Part shown: piece by piece, positions 11,640 to 23,561 of the stretch | Numbering within the stretch: the stretch's first letter is position 1 | Layout of the letters: each line of letters opens with the position of its first letter | Assembly (NCBI GenBank): GCA_049999725.1 | Contig: JBNGIS010019926.1 | Span: 1-34,842, forward strand | Direction: 5' to 3' | Length of the DNA: 34,842 nucleotides | Origin: Haplomitrium mnioides | Taxonomy: Eukaryota; Marchantiophyta; Haplomitriopsida; Calobryales | Translations under genes and position numbers: made by a program | Notes under the pieces: model-generated | What the model was told of the DNA's origin: nothing | What the model saw: only the letters and a program-made list of their open reading frames with translations | Database searches by the model: none

Positions 11640-14100
11640 ATTTATAGGCTCAAAATGCATCAAACAAGTGCTCATTCCAATTGGAATGGTGAGCCAAAAC
11701 AAATTTTGTAAGTATTGATTTTGGAGCTTTGTTCACTAATTTGGCTTTTCCGTGAGCTTGAGGATAATAGGGGGTAGAGATACAATGTAAAATAGAATAG
11801 AGGTTAGTGAATGTTGTGATTATATCATTCATAAAATGTATTCCACTATCATTAACAAACTCTAATAGGCAATTGAATGTTGCGAGGATATAGGAGTAAA
11901 GAAAAGAAGCCACTGAAATAGTATTGTCAATAGAAAGAGCAATTTTGTCAACTCATTTTGTGACATAGTTTGTAGTAGCTAGAATGTACTAGTCTTGTTG
12001 GCTTCTCAAGGGGGGAGAGATTAATTCGATGAAGTCAATACCCCACTTTTCAAAGACAGATAAAGGAAGAGTGGTAATCATTGGCATCTCATCTTGCTTC
12101 ATGAGTCGACCTGTTTGCTAGCAAGGATTGCAAGTATATGTAAATTTGTGTAAATTAGAGAAGAGCATTAGCCACCAATAATTGGAACAAAGAATTTTCA
12201 AAGCAATTGTTTTGTGAGCTTAGTGTTCTCCATAGCCACAAGTGTAACAAAAATTCAAGACTTGAGTTGTTTGAGGTGAAAATCAGACAACGACAGAGAA
12301 TGCCATCTTTTCCAATACAATAGAGTAGTCTAGACATAATAGTGTAGGAAGTCATAGACCAAATAAAGGAGTGAACTTGATCAGATTGAATTTTAGGAGG
12401 CAAAATCCTACTAATAAAGAAGGGAATCAAACGATTATACCAAAGGTGGGTTGACAATTGAACAAATGGGTGTTATTTATTGGATTTTTTAATAACAATA
12501 AAGCTACTTAGGAAGCCTGCAAATTATGGAAATAGTCACCCAACAAAACAAATTTGGGATCTCCAAGAACTCTCAAAAGAAGATGACAATCACAATGCTT
12601 GATGCCTAGTTTAACTTGAATTGTGAACTTGAATTCTTGAAGCAATAAAACCCAACAATTTAAGTGGCTAGTAATTTTGAGTTTGTTTACAATATACTTT
12701 AGGCACTCTTGGTCAACAACAAAAACAAAAAGGTAACCAAGGAGGTAACATCAAAATTTCTTAACATCATATATCATGCTTAGAGATTCACGCTCTGTAA
12801 CATTGTAATTGTGCTTTGCTAGACTCAACTCTTTCCCTACGTAGTAGATAGGGTATTTACAACCGTTATGCATTTAGGTGAGCACAAATCCTATGGCAAT
12901 ACAGGAAGCATTTACAACAACAAGGAAAAAGATTGTCCAATTGATAAAGGAAAGATAATGAAGGGAAGCCAAAATGTCTTTGAGAGTTTGGAACATTTTC
13001 TAGCAATCATGTCTCAAGTCAGAAGGAAACAAATATCAAGTGAGAGAATAGAAAGAGGAAGCTACCTTCACATAGTGCAAGCAATATCCCAATAGTGGAT
13101 AGATTTTCTAAGGAAATGTTATAACTGTTTAACAATTTACAATTCACACAACAAAAACATTATGCTCACTTTAGCTAGATCAAGGTGTAGTCTATTTTCC
13201 AAAACTATATGACCTAATAATACACTTGCACACACAAAGAACTTGCACCTCTTTGGGTTTAGAAAAATTTTGAATTTACAACAACAAAAAAAAGCCCATT
13301 CAAGTTTTGTAAGGTGGTCAGATCTGAAGTTGTAGACAATAAAATCATCAAGATAAATCTCTATGCATTTGCTAGATCCATGAAGAATATTTTGAGTTCC
13401 ATGATCATGATTTGCTGAAATGCAATGGGAGCATTGTATAAGTAAAAAATGAGCTTGTTATAGAAATAACGGCCAAGGTGTGGTGACAGTCGTAAGAGGA
13501 TGGGAGTTTGAGTGGATGTCAATTTGATTGAACCCAAAGAGTCCATCAAGAAAGTTGCAACACTCATGTCTAGCTACATTGTCAAGAATCGTGTCAATAG
13601 CGGAGATGGAGAAGTGCTTTAGAACCATAGCCATACTCAAGCTTTTAAAATCTCCACATACTTGAACTGAACTATTGGGTTTCAAAACAGCAACTATTGG
13701 CAACACCCAATATGTGAGACCTTTGTGGGATATAATTCCTATATTTTACCATTTTTTTAAATGTCAGCTTGGACCAATTCAATGTACTTTGGATTTAATC
13801 GATAGGGGCATCTATGAATAGGGTTGGCATCAAGGCGCAATTGGATTTGATATGGTAGATGGAAGAAAGAGTGTTAGTCATCTCATTGTATTCCCATGAA
13901 AACACATCTATATACTTATGGATCAATTCTAAGAAACTTTTTTGATAATCAGTTGGAAGATTATTGTAAAACTTCAAACTCATGTGATATTTTGGAACAA
14001 CATAAAAATCTGAAATCTTTACTTCAACCAAATTACAAGAGAAAAAGAAGGAGCTAGGAAATTCATAGTCATCCAAAAAGTCATCGTTAGGTACCAAATA
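11640..14100 (-). pseudogene. Ty3/gypsy pol remnant (RT, RNase H, integrase)
   Basis: Read leftward, 13795-14097 contains a pre-RT segment (KYIDVFSWEYNEM). 13458-13706 has the RT start (LPIVAVLKPNSSVQVCGDFK, then HECCNFLDGLFGFNQIDIH), and 13361-13450 has YNAPIAFQQIM. Around 12600-12700 fragments of the RNase H end are visible (KYIVNKLKIT, LLLQEFKFTIQ). Integrase follows at 11650-12120: CQQTGRLMKQDEMP-like zinc region, FEKWGIDFIELI, then FVNDSGIHFMNDI and STPYYPQAHGKAKLVNKA. The family order PR-RT-RH-IN is that of gypsy. The second catalytic Asp survives in NDSGIHF; the Glu position reads KAK, so it is lost. Stops and frameshifts occur throughout. Transposon C at 14461 interrupts its 5' side; sequence right of C may be its upstream part but I could not recognise gag there. 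Confidence 0.85.
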
Positions 14101-14456
14101 TTGGTTGTACGGGACTACAAAGCATAAATTGTGAATCTAGTGGTGAATTTTCTGGTTTGAAGGAACAAGTGAATTGGTATAGAGTCAAAAAACAACACCA
14201 TTGTTAAGGGGACCAATCATCAAAATGCTAGTAGAAAAATCCTTCTAGGCCAAGCTTTGTTTCAATCAGGGTTGTCATAAGAGCAAGAGACATTGGTTTT
14301 GTTGTAGTGTGCTAATCATCATGTAGTGGACAAGATATTCTTGAAATGCAAAGAGACTGTGAATGTTTCAAAGAACTCCCAAGGGATTAATCTCTCTAAC
14401 ATCAACTAGTCATAATAGCAATGAAGATTTATGTAAGGAAAAGAAGGGGTATCCAA

Positions 14457-14460
14457 TGAA
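14457..14460 (+). repeat. Target-site duplication of element C (left)
   Basis: TGAA directly precedes the left terminus AACAGCC and recurs at 19242-19245 directly after the right terminus. Confidence 0.6.
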
Positions 14461-15176
14461 AACAGCCGCTACTTTGAATCAAGAAACAGGCTACTCAAAA
14501 CATGAACTTTTTTTAATAGGAAAAAATGTAGTTTTTGACCTCAAAAAACAAAGAAAACTAGGTTATTTTTGGAAAAAAAAAACTACGTGCGTTTTTGAAC
14601 TTCATTTTTTGTCGTTTTAACAACCATGATCGAAAGAGAATCAATTTCATTATCCAAAATCAATTAATATTCTTAGTTTCTATGAAAACTAAGAATATCT
14701 CAAAATCAAAAAAAGGTGTAAAAATTAGAGCATGTTTTCACAAGAAACTTTCATTTATCATTGATAGCATTTAGAAGTTCAAAAATTGAAACTTATTTTT
14801 TTGGAAAAAAAAAATAGAAAACATGAGGAAATACCCACGGACACCAGAAGTCAAGGGAATGAGTTTGGAATCGTAAGGCACAAAAAACAACAAAACAAAA
14901 CATTGCATAGATTTCAGAGCTCTTATTTCAAGTTCATGCAAGAAGGAAGCTTTCTTTTGTAGTCTATTAACACAAGGGTTAAAGTAGGAATATTTTAGAA
15001 GGTTTCAGCAATTAAAAATGTTTTATAATTTAGAGAACCATATACACAAAGGAGTCATAGTTCAGAATAAAAAAGACAGTGGCTTTAAAGATTTACTTAA
15101 GAGTGTAAACAAGCCACATCTCCAAGTTTTTTGACAAGTGTCTACCAAACAAAAGGTTTTGAGTTCTACAAGAGAG

Positions 15177-15560
15177 TCATTCAACAAAGTAGAATCTAAA
15201 CTCTATGTGGTAGTCTTTGTATGTAGAAGCTTGAGGGTTGTATATCAATGTTAGTACGTGTGGAAGGCTTGGACTTCCATAAGAAAGTCTATGTGGGCAT
15301 AAGAATCCAAGCTCAACATTTGAACAATCGACACGAAAGTCTATGCACGCATGGGAATCCGAACTCAACATTTGGACAATTAGCAACAAAGGCTATACTG
15401 AACCTAGGTTTTACATTCTGCAACAAAGTCTTTGCGCACACAAAGTTTTGACTTGCGCATCAAAGTCTATGCGAACATGGGGTTCAGACTTCTACAACCA
15501 AGTATATGTGCGCTAAAAATTTTGTTTTTTGCAACAAACTCTACGCACGTTAAAGATTAT
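15177..15560 (-). repeat. Subterminal repeats of element C, left arm
   Basis: Units beginning AAAGTCTATG or close variants start near 15284, 15336, 15388, 15425, 15462, 15499 and 15536. Spacing is 52 for the first two intervals and exactly 37 for the rest. Several contain the palindrome half-sites TATGC and GCATR. The array is in the same orientation as that of element B, consistent with a left terminal repeat. Confidence 0.7.
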
Positions 15561-15986
15561 GTTTTATGATTCAAAATCTAAAAGTAAAATAGGTACAAAG
15601 CTCTACATCTAGGTAAAATTACATTGAAAGTTTCAAGTTTTAGATCAAAATTCTTTAGAAGAAAAAGATTAAGTAGTCAATTAGGGCAAATGTTTCAACA
15701 ATACCAAAACATTAACTCTTCTAGCAAGCAATAAAGAAGGAAAGAATATAGCTACATTTTGGATAGAAACATATTTTACAAACCAAATGAAAATATTAAC
15801 TAAAGACTCAAGTTTCATTCATAGAGAATGACAAACAACTTGAAATGATTTATACTAAAAAGCTTAAAGTGGTACATAAATTCAACAAATTCCTTAAAAA
15901 CATTCTCAATTATTTTATAAAACGATAATCTTAAAGTATAATATAAACTGAAAGTACGTAATATACAATGAGGTTTTTAAATAACT

Positions 15987-18690
15987 TTAGTCGCTCGTGT
16001 CAACTTCTTTGGATTCAGCTTCAAAAGATTTGTCAAGATTAATACAATTTGCCTAGTGTTAATATCATTGATTGAATCTCTTTCAAACACATCAAGATTG
16101 ATTGCTTTTTCTCTTTTGTACTTTGGCAACCCAAAAAGGTCTACCATTTGGATCTAGAGATGCAACAACACAAATAAACATTCTAGCTTTCACCTCATAT
16201 AGAATGCCAAATTTGTGCCCGTATCGGGTGTTGTGCAAAAGAGACCCTTCTTGTGGCCTAGGTGCTCCATCATAGGTTGCTCGATGTGTAGAAAGTACTT
16301 GTTGTACTGGAATAACTTCTTCTATCTGTTGAGCATCAAGCTAAAAACCTAGACGAACATTTTGAGAATCACTACAAGTACTTGCCGGTTGTGAATGTGG
16401 AAAGGTGAATTCTACTTCAAGTCCTCATCTTTTTCTTTCAAGGATGTAAGTTGTAGTCTCTTGATGGGCAAGAAAAAATTTATCAAAATTTGTAAAAAAC
16501 TTGTAGCAGTTCTCACTTATGTTGTCCTTTATTGAAAAGTCCACTTTCTCGACATCAACTTTTCTTTCTTCTTTTTGAGATTGTTTGATTTTAGAATATA
16601 CCTTGAGAGGAGTTAACATTGAACTTAAAATTTCTCTCTATCTACTTCAAGTAGACATTCGAGTTAACAAATACCATCCGAAGGTAACCAAAATTCATTT
16701 GTTGAAAACTATTTGCTCCAAATCTTTGCCTGGGAGTCATTCAATTGGAACTTGCATTGTTGATTAAAGATCATGCATCTTTTAAACCAAAGAGGAACTT
16801 TGTTATAGAAACATTTTAAAATCCCAAGTTTCCATCAAAAGAGTTACTTGAGGTTTAGGATTATACAATAATTGTAGCGCCTCGCTAAGACTCATAATCG
16901 TGAAAGCTTTGACACATTTCAAACATTTCAAGAATTTGTTGAACATTTGATCGATTTGATCATGAGCATGGCCAACCATGAGAAATCCCACCTTGATTTT
17001 TCAAAAAACATTCTTGGCAATAAGGAGACTAAGATATCTAAATAATATTGAATTCTTATTCTCTCCATGTCCTATTTTCCAATTGAAGATACCAAGTTGG
17101 AGGTAGCGGCCCTTCAAAGTCATATAATATTCTATTGAGTACTGTAACTGTCAAATTGGAATTGCTTCTCAAGTTTCCATAGACTAAAAAGACCCTTGAA
17201 GAAAGAGCATGATTGAATACTAATGCACCAACAACATGCATACCCACCAAACAATCTTTATCAATGTTTTTTGGTGGTAAAGGTCAATGTCGAATAACTG
17301 TTTCTTTTGATCTATTCCATCAAAAAAAATTCCCAAGTACTTTTGACCATCTACATAACATTTTCTTCGATGGTTTGCAAGCTTTGTTTTTTCTTTCATT
17401 TGTTGGTCACGATGAAGAAAAAAATTTGCGATTATATTTAGCTACATCATCACAAAGCACAAAAGAGATAAAAGTAGTTCACTAGAAAATGTGTTGATGT
17501 TTCAAACTTCAAAATGCAACCTCAGGTGCTAAAAATATTCAAATTAGCTTCAACAAATGTTTAAATTGATAGAAGTGAAAATTTATAAAATATTAAAAAT
17601 AAAATTTAGCTAATTTAAATATAAGAAAATATGAATAACATTCACAAATAAGTACATGTCTTTGAATTGAAATAAGCAAACTTTTTGAAAGAAGAAAAAC
17701 AAGATTTGCGTACAAAAAATAAAAAATTGGAACTTCAATTTCAAAGGTAGCTTGGACTCTTTGTTTGCAAAGGATTAAAAAAACAACAATATATCCTATG
17801 CACGCATAGGATTCGTGGAAAGAATAACTCATCCTATGCGCACATAGAACCAAAAGCAACAACACCAATATCTTGGCTTGCTTTGAATGCTATTGCGACT
17901 AGATTTGAAAGAAACAAGAACAAAACTTATGCACATATAGGATTTGCAAACAATAAAAATAATTCTTGCTATTGTTTATCTAGCAATGGGCTCTTGATTC
18001 AAATCAACAATAGCAAAACTCGGTGCAAAGCTAGGATCACCACCAACAATCAGATCAATTTCCTTTCTTTATTTGACTCTCAATATGGTTTGGATCAAAT
18101 TAAAAGCAACAAACCCTATGCAAGCATAAGCTCTATTCTTACAACTCATATTACTAAGGTATATTTGACTCAAACCCCGTTTGTTGAACAACTTAACAAA
18201 ACAAATATCTTTTGGCTAAGTTGACAAAGCATAATATCTCTAGAACTAAGCCTTGAGTCTAGTAAAATGAACATCAATAACTATAGACTTCAAAAGAGAA
18301 GAAATTTGTTATCTTTGTTGAACTCCAAGACGGATTTTTTGCGCAATGATTTTATTTCTTTGCATGTTTCACAAATAGCAAAAAAATTGCATTTTGGAAT
18401 TTTAACATTTGGATCATGAGTTCTCCAATGTTTTGTAAAACCCAAAATACTAAGAATGTAATTGGGATCTTTCTCTTTCAAAAAAGCTATGTAGTAGTCA
18501 TAAACTTCCCAATTTGTAAAATTATCAAGCAAGTTATAAACATTGTGAGTGGGTGTTCTCTTGCAGTGTCCCTGAATAAACTATCCATCCATTCATGCAC
18601 AAATACTCCTTTAGCATATAATTCTCTATTTCCAAAAATGCCTCTCGAATATGCATTTTTGAGATTTGAAATCCTTTGGATTCCCTACTG
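15987..18690 (-). pseudogene. DUF7869-type protein gene, candidate transposase of the family
   Basis: Pieces in order from the 5' side: a segment at 18540-18690 (ISNLKNAYSRGIFGN-like), then 18290-18532 with the Cys motif KIPKCNFFAICETCKEIKSL. After a probable intron come IFFDGIDQKK (about 17305-17340), MHVVGALVFNHAL (about 17210-17245), LRSNSNLTVTVLNRIL with LQLEN (17070-17165), and FLMVGHAHDQIDQMFNK (16935-16990). A divergent C-terminal part includes GRPFWVAKV near 16120-16150; TAA is at 15987-15989. The DGxDQ, LQLDN and VGHTHEDIDQ blocks are, as I recall, the hallmarks of the family Pfam calls DUF7869. Here the middle block has Glu for Asp. The spaced acidic residues would suit a DDE-like nuclease, but this is inference. 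Several stops and a frameshift near 17260 inactivate it, and the Cys-rich N-terminus seen in relatives is absent. The gene lies inside an element with inverted ends and a target duplication. Confidence 0.62.
17495..18290 (-). other. Probable intron of the DUF7869-type gene, with palindromic repeats
   Basis: This stretch interrupts the homology between the KIPKC segment and the HRDQQMK/DGIDQ segment and has stops in all minus frames. Its downstream end on the minus strand reads TATTTTTAG then CACCTGAGG, a good acceptor site; I could not fix the donor. It holds palindromes of the subterminal-repeat type: CCTATGCACGCATAGG at 17795-17810 and CCTATGCGCACATAG at 17833, 38 bp apart, with weaker ones near 17927 and 18115. 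It could instead be a nested fragment of a related element; no terminus-like sequence is visible at its edges. Confidence 0.4.
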
Positions 18691-18699
18691 ATAACATTA

Positions 18700-19241
18700 A
18701 TTTGAAGGCTACACTTTAGGGTTCTAGTTCAAAGTTCCTGCATGTGAGAGCTTCAACATTCCACGTGCTTGAGCCTCAACATTCCAAATGCAAAGGAGCT
18801 TTAATAGTCTCTACGTGCATAAGCTTTAAGACTACAACTCAAAATTCTTACGCGTTTTAGCATCTTTTTGATTGAATATGTTTCTGATAAAATTTGAATG
18901 CTTTGATCAATTTTGGAAATTAATGAAATCATTGTTAAATTTGAAAATATTTAACAACAAATTTCTTGTACGTTTAGTATATATTATGCTCGATGATGCT
19001 CATACTTTTTAAAGAAGAAATTATAAAAGCAATTTTGATAAAATTCTCATAAGAAGATTTGTTTTTAATACATTGTGCATTTAAAATAAACAACTTTGAT
19101 GTATAAAATTACATTTTTTGCAAACAAATATTACTAGCATCAAATTCATGATTTTTATACTAAATTTTCAAAATTGATTTTCGCAAATACCAAATGAAAT
19201 AGGAACTCATTAGCGGTTCCTAGTTCAAAGTAGCGGTTGTT
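18700..19241 (+). repeat. Right terminal region of element C
   Basis: It resembles the terminal regions of A and B: fragments of the subterminal repeat (GGGTTCTAGTTCAAAG near 18719, CTCTACGTGCATAAGCTTTA near 18811), then AT-rich sequence, then a hairpin TAGGAAC (19200-19206) and GTTCCTA (19216-19222). The end is AGTAGCGGTTGTT at 19241. Confidence 0.75.
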
Positions 19242-19245
19242 TGAA
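19242..19245 (+). repeat. Target-site duplication of element C (right)
   Basis: TGAA immediately after the right terminus, matching 14457-14460. Confidence 0.6.
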
Positions 19246-20169
19246 CTGCATTTTGAATTCAATCATGATGTTCATAGCATATCCGATGTCAATGTGCACT
19301 TCGAGATTAGGATATTGTCAATAAAGAGTATTGTTGTAGGTTTTCCAAGATTTAATAAGAAGACCATATAAAAAATTGGATGTTCAACATTAGATTAAAA
19401 AAAAGTAGGCTCATGGGAGTCATAAGGAATGGGATTGAAATTGAGAGAAGCTAGAGAAAAGGATGCAAGAATCAATATTCGAAACAAGTCCTCCTTTTGT
19501 AATTGCAGTCTCAACTTTTGAGCTTTCACAAAATTCAGCATCTTGGGATTGTGATGATGTAGAAGCAAAGCTATTTGCAAACAAGTGGCAAGAAGGAACA
19601 TTTAATTTAAGCACTTGACCTATAGTGATCTTTGCAAGCTAAATACCCAAATCGGTAAACAAATCGTAGTCCAGTAGCAAAGCCAAGGGAGAAGAGAGCG
19701 CTGAATTTTGTAATCTGGTTGTCGTAACCTTTGAAATTGGGTCAGTGACACGTGGCAAAATAAGTTCAACTATTGGGTTACAAACAACAATAAGGGTATC
19801 AGAACCGACATAGGAGATGGACAAACAATATGAGGTTCGTGAGTATAATTGTAAACAAGAGGCATAGGGATTGAGGGGATGGGATGTAAATTAGATGTAA
19901 AGATCATACAAGAAGTTGTAGTAGTAGAACTGCAAAAAGAAGAGAGAGAGGCAAGGGCTTTGAATTTGTGATAGAAGCCAAAAGAAAATGGAAATTGGGT
20001 TTGAGAACAAAAGGTGACATGTATTGGAACGACTTCTACATATTATGAATTCTGAACATGTGGATTGAGAGAAGTCGTTGGTAGTATGAGAACAAATGGA
20101 GGAGAGGGAGTAGCAACTATAGATGCATGAGCATTTGGTTTTTAACAGGTTGCATTGTGTTTGGCTGGG
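19246..20169. other. Unidentified sequence between element C and a gypsy LTR
   Basis: It may be the upstream (gag/protease) part of the gypsy element at 11640-14100 displaced by C, as expected from strand and order. The short minus-strand frames at 19395-19601, 19420-19614 and 19639-19824 show no motif I recognise. Confidence 0.3.
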
Positions 20170-20332
20170 CTGTCACTCCCCTATTCCAGGCCTTAACCTT
20201 TCCAATCACCTCTTTGGAGGCAGGGGAGGACAGATTCAAGGCTTTCAGGTTCTTTTCTGCGATGTCCTCTTGCCAATTACCACTTTCAGACCTCAAAGGC
20301 TCTCCATTTCCTTACAGGCCTTATGTTCACCA

Positions 20333-20356
20333 CTCTCTCTCTCTCTCTCTCTCTCT
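20333..20356 (+). repeat. (CT)12 microsatellite
   Basis: Twelve uninterrupted CT dinucleotides inside the probable LTR. Confidence 0.95.
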
Positions 20357-22009
20357 TCAGCTTGCACTCAAGTCAGTTGTTCATACACCCCCAAGTCCAC
20401 AATCATAACCCCCCTCGGCCCCTCAACTGTGCTTTGTGTAATTCTTCCACTTTATTCCAAGGGTCCAATGACTCAGACCCTGCCACCTTATTTGTGCTTT
20501 GGGGCAAAAATATGCTTGTAACATGCACCAATGAACAATACAAGAGAACTGGACTCCCCCTCTCAGGGTTGTCACAAAACTGGTATGGATGATCCTAACT
20601 ATCATAAAATGTACTAATTCCTAACTATTCAACAGGATTAGGAACAAAGAGCATTCACCCCCAAGATATCATAACTGTGTCAAGGGATGGAACTCCCCCT
20701 CCAAGGCTGTCCCAGGGTCTACTCAACTGTCCTGGTGTCTTCTAATCTACTAAACCTCTATAACACAATTGCAGAAAGTAAATCTAACTACACATATATG
20801 CACAAACACTTTATACTCTATCCTTGAAGGCCCTATGGATTTCCACCAACTGAGACTTCCCTTCTGAATCACTGGCTACCTCCCAACCTTCCAACAACTT
20901 ACCCACACACCCTACTCTCTAGATAGTTTTCTACTTCCATCGCTAGAAGCCTTGGATTTACTTCCTCAAGATCAGAAGAGGATTTCTTTCACTTCCACCT
21001 CTAGAAGACAGTCTTCCCGACTGCAGGTAGCTCACTCCACCCCAAGCCTCGACGAGTCCTCCTTCGCAGTGCGCAGGCACTAACGCAGCCCTCCCCTCTC
21101 AGCTCCACTCGAAGAATTACACCATAGTGTACTCTGAATACTGTGAGCTGATGCGCTTGCTCAAGGAAATGCCGAGACGACTCCAAGCTCCTCACTTGGC
21201 AACCTCTCCTTAGTTCTTAGCTGGCCAGAATCCCTTCGAGATAACGTATCGGTCCACCTCCGCCTCGGTCCACTCACAGGGATGAGTTCCCCTGGATCGC
21301 CCGAGCATCCAGAGCTCCTCACTCTACGATTCTCAATGCCCCTCCAGTCCACCTCGGAGCTCCCGCTTGCCCCCCGAGCTAGTTCACTCGCTTCACGTAG
21401 CTCTTCATTGAATTCTCACTCCTGCCTTACTGTGCGTGATTTCCCCATCTTGAGGTCGTTGTCGCAGCCTTAGATCGCACGTGCATCAACCTCAAGTCCA
21501 AAGGATTCTTCAGAACATAGTTTCGAAGCGCCCCGCGGACCCTAGTCCACGGAATCTCTGTAGATTCCCCTGAAGATCCCAAGTGACCCTCCGTGCGCCA
21601 CATCATCTGCAGCTCTGCCGTCCGACACCACCTCGCGAGGGGGTAGGCGGACCGTCGGGCTGACCTTCTTCCGAGGTTGACCCGTGGACTTCCTTCTCAT
21701 TCGTCCACGTTCTCGAAAACATCCACGGACTCCTTGCGCTCGCCATGTCATCCGAAGAACCCCTTCTCGCCAAGTAAGAACTATCGTGATGTTGTCGTTT
21801 TGTCATCCCTTCAAGATAAGAACGATGCACGCGTCCGAGGCTCACTCCGTTAAGTTTTCCAAAAACTCGATATAGGAACTACAAGGCTCATTTAAACCAT
21901 TCGCCTCTTTGTCAAACTTTTGGATGTCGCGGTCGTACCCCATCAAACTTTCTTACTTGGTCTTGCCAAATCTGTGAAGGATCATCCTTTGGGCATCGCT
22001 TGCTCCTCC

Positions 22010-22590
22010 ACCAGTCGGATCTGCGCTAAGTTGTTTTTTCGGCAGGCTCCATCTGGCTCCCCGGTTCCTCGATAAATTGCCTTTTCAGTGTATCCTTCTT
22101 CTCCCCCAACCGAATCGGCAACATATCGCCCTTCTAGCTCAGCCTTCTTCCCATTGGATGGTTCACGATGGATCACCATTTCAGCACTGCTGCTCTTCGT
22201 TTGACCGAATTGTCGACAAGTCGTCTTTTTGCCTCTACTCGCTCTTCGTCTCACCGCCCGGTGATTCGTCCTCCTTTCGGCTCTCCTCTGCTTTTCCTCT
22301 TGTCGGATCTCCGCTAAGTCACGTCTTCGGCTTCCACGGTTTTTCCTTGGTCGGATCGTCGATAGATCACCTCTTCGGCACTCGTCGGTTCTCCTGTGAT
22401 CGGATTTGCGCTAAGTCACCCCTTCAGCTTCTTCGGTCCTCCTCTGCTTGGATCTGCTCTAAGTCACCACTTCGGTACTCTTCGGGTTTCCTTTGACCGG
22501 ACCCACGATATATCGCCTTTTTGGGTCTTCCTCCTTGCTCCCCGATTGAACTCTTATCGGATCTCTGTTAAGCGGGCTCCTCACGTTGGA
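22010..22590 (+). repeat. GC-rich tandem repeat of about 50 bp
   Basis: Units share TCGGATCTGCGCTAAGTCAC followed by about 5 bases and TTCGGC. Clear copies start near 22304, 22351, 22399 and 22448, with diverged ones near 22016, 22497 and 22556; spacing is 47-50. It lies within the probable gypsy LTR, where such arrays often arise by replication slippage or act as enhancers. Confidence 0.75.
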
Positions 22591-23472
22591 AGACGGATGG
22601 GAACTACCTTAACCGAGATCCTCACTTAGGAAGGCGAATTCCCGTGAGGTTTTGTGGGCCCTGCCACTTTCCGTGAAGATCTTCGGGCTCCCTAAAGCCA
22701 CCACGTCATCCGAAGAATCCCACTAATCGCTTCGAATACGCCACGTTTCCATGGAATCTTGTGGAGCCTTCATAGGACTCCACATTTCCGCTAGGATTCG
22801 CGAATTCAAGAAAGAAGGAAATTGTCGATCAACCTTTGCAGAGTGCGCTCCTACTTGCGGGATCAAGGTGTCCCCCTTTCCTGACCTAGCTTGCGTTTGC
22901 GACGATCTTGACTCCTCCTTTCGTCTCTGATCCTTGCGTCCTGATGTGTGGCCGCTCCAAGATATGTCTGCAGTTTGTCTCTCCTCTGAGTGCCTTCGGA
23001 TTTCTGCATTGTGGATCCATTCTTCCTCCTCCGATCGCTTCGCTTGGAGTGGGCGTTCTCTTCTTCCCTACTCGTCCCCAATCCCCGCATCCTCATGAGA
23101 CCCACAGGTTCTCGCTGGCTCACCTCGAATTTTGTAATGGTACCCCTCCCCTAGCTGGCAATCACAGTTCACTTCTCATCCTCTCGCTATGATCCCGTTT
23201 TCCTCCGAGGGTTCATGTGCCCTGCTCTTACTAGCTGATTGGGATCAATCCGTTGCTCCCAAGGTGTCTTCATACTTGCAAAGAGGACATTGTGCCAATG
23301 TTGTTGCCGATTTCCTGAATTTAGCTTTAGTGACCCAAATCGTTGTCTAACATAACTCCCCCTTCAAGTGTGAAGCGTCTCCGCGAACACACTTCTTCTC
23401 CCTCAATTATTGGGTGCCTCTGCTGATTGGTCGTTGGCTCAAATTTTGCAACTCCTACAATACAACCCCACA

Positions 23473-23490
23473 AAACGCCCCCCTCTCCCG
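23473..23490 (-). other. Polypurine tract of the gypsy element
   Basis: On the minus strand GGGAGAGGGGGGCG runs up to a few bases before the LTR start at 23472, downstream of the pol stop at 23562. Its position and composition fit plus-strand priming. Confidence 0.6.
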
Positions 23491-23495
23491 CCCAC

Positions 23496-23498
<3 letters not shown>

Positions 23499-23545
<47 letters not shown>
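23499..23545 (+). repeat. (AC)n microsatellite, about 23 units
   Basis: An almost perfect run of AC dinucleotides between the integrase stop and the polypurine tract. Confidence 0.95.
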
Positions 23546-23547
<2 letters not shown>

Positions 23548-23561
23548 ACGGCTTACCTCTG

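Larger units (their letters stand above)
14461..19241. mobile_element. DNA transposon C, complete between termini, with DUF7869-type gene
   Basis: The left end AACAGCCGCTACTTTG (14461-14476) is the inverted match (one difference) of the right end CAAAGTAGCGGTTGTT (19226-19241). TGAA flanks both ends (14457-14460 and 19242-19245). The element is 4781 bp. Terminal regions are about 0.6-1.1 kb, AT-rich, and carry subterminal repeats related to those of A and B. The interior holds one broken gene on the minus strand (15987-18690). It lies next to and probably within a decayed gypsy. The right terminus is the same sequence as the termini of A and B, which places all three in one family. Non-autonomous status is likely, as the gene has stops and lacks its N-terminus. 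Confidence 0.75.
20170..23472 (-). repeat. Probable 3' LTR of the gypsy element at 23562-27083
   Basis: On the minus strand the pol gene ends at 23562 and is followed by a (GT)n run, a purine tract (GGGCGGGAGAGGGGGGCG), then TGTGGGGTTGTATTG, a good LTR start. In plus coordinates the LTR right end is CA at 23471-23472. The left end is uncertain; TGTCACTCCCC near 20170 would give the usual TG...CA ends. The LTR is unusually GC-rich between 21000 and 23470 compared with the AT-rich surroundings. Its partner LTR is not seen in this window. Frames inside it (for example 22077-22496) follow from base composition and repeats and look spurious. Confidence 0.5.

Noticed and set aside
20123-20521. 132-codon plus-strand frame as a gene
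   Set aside because: Spans a CT microsatellite and gives a low-complexity Leu/Ser run; two other frames over the same bases are open as well.
22077-22496. 139-codon plus-strand frame with repeated Ser/Phe segments
   Set aside because: The protein repeats simply reflect the 50-bp DNA tandem array.
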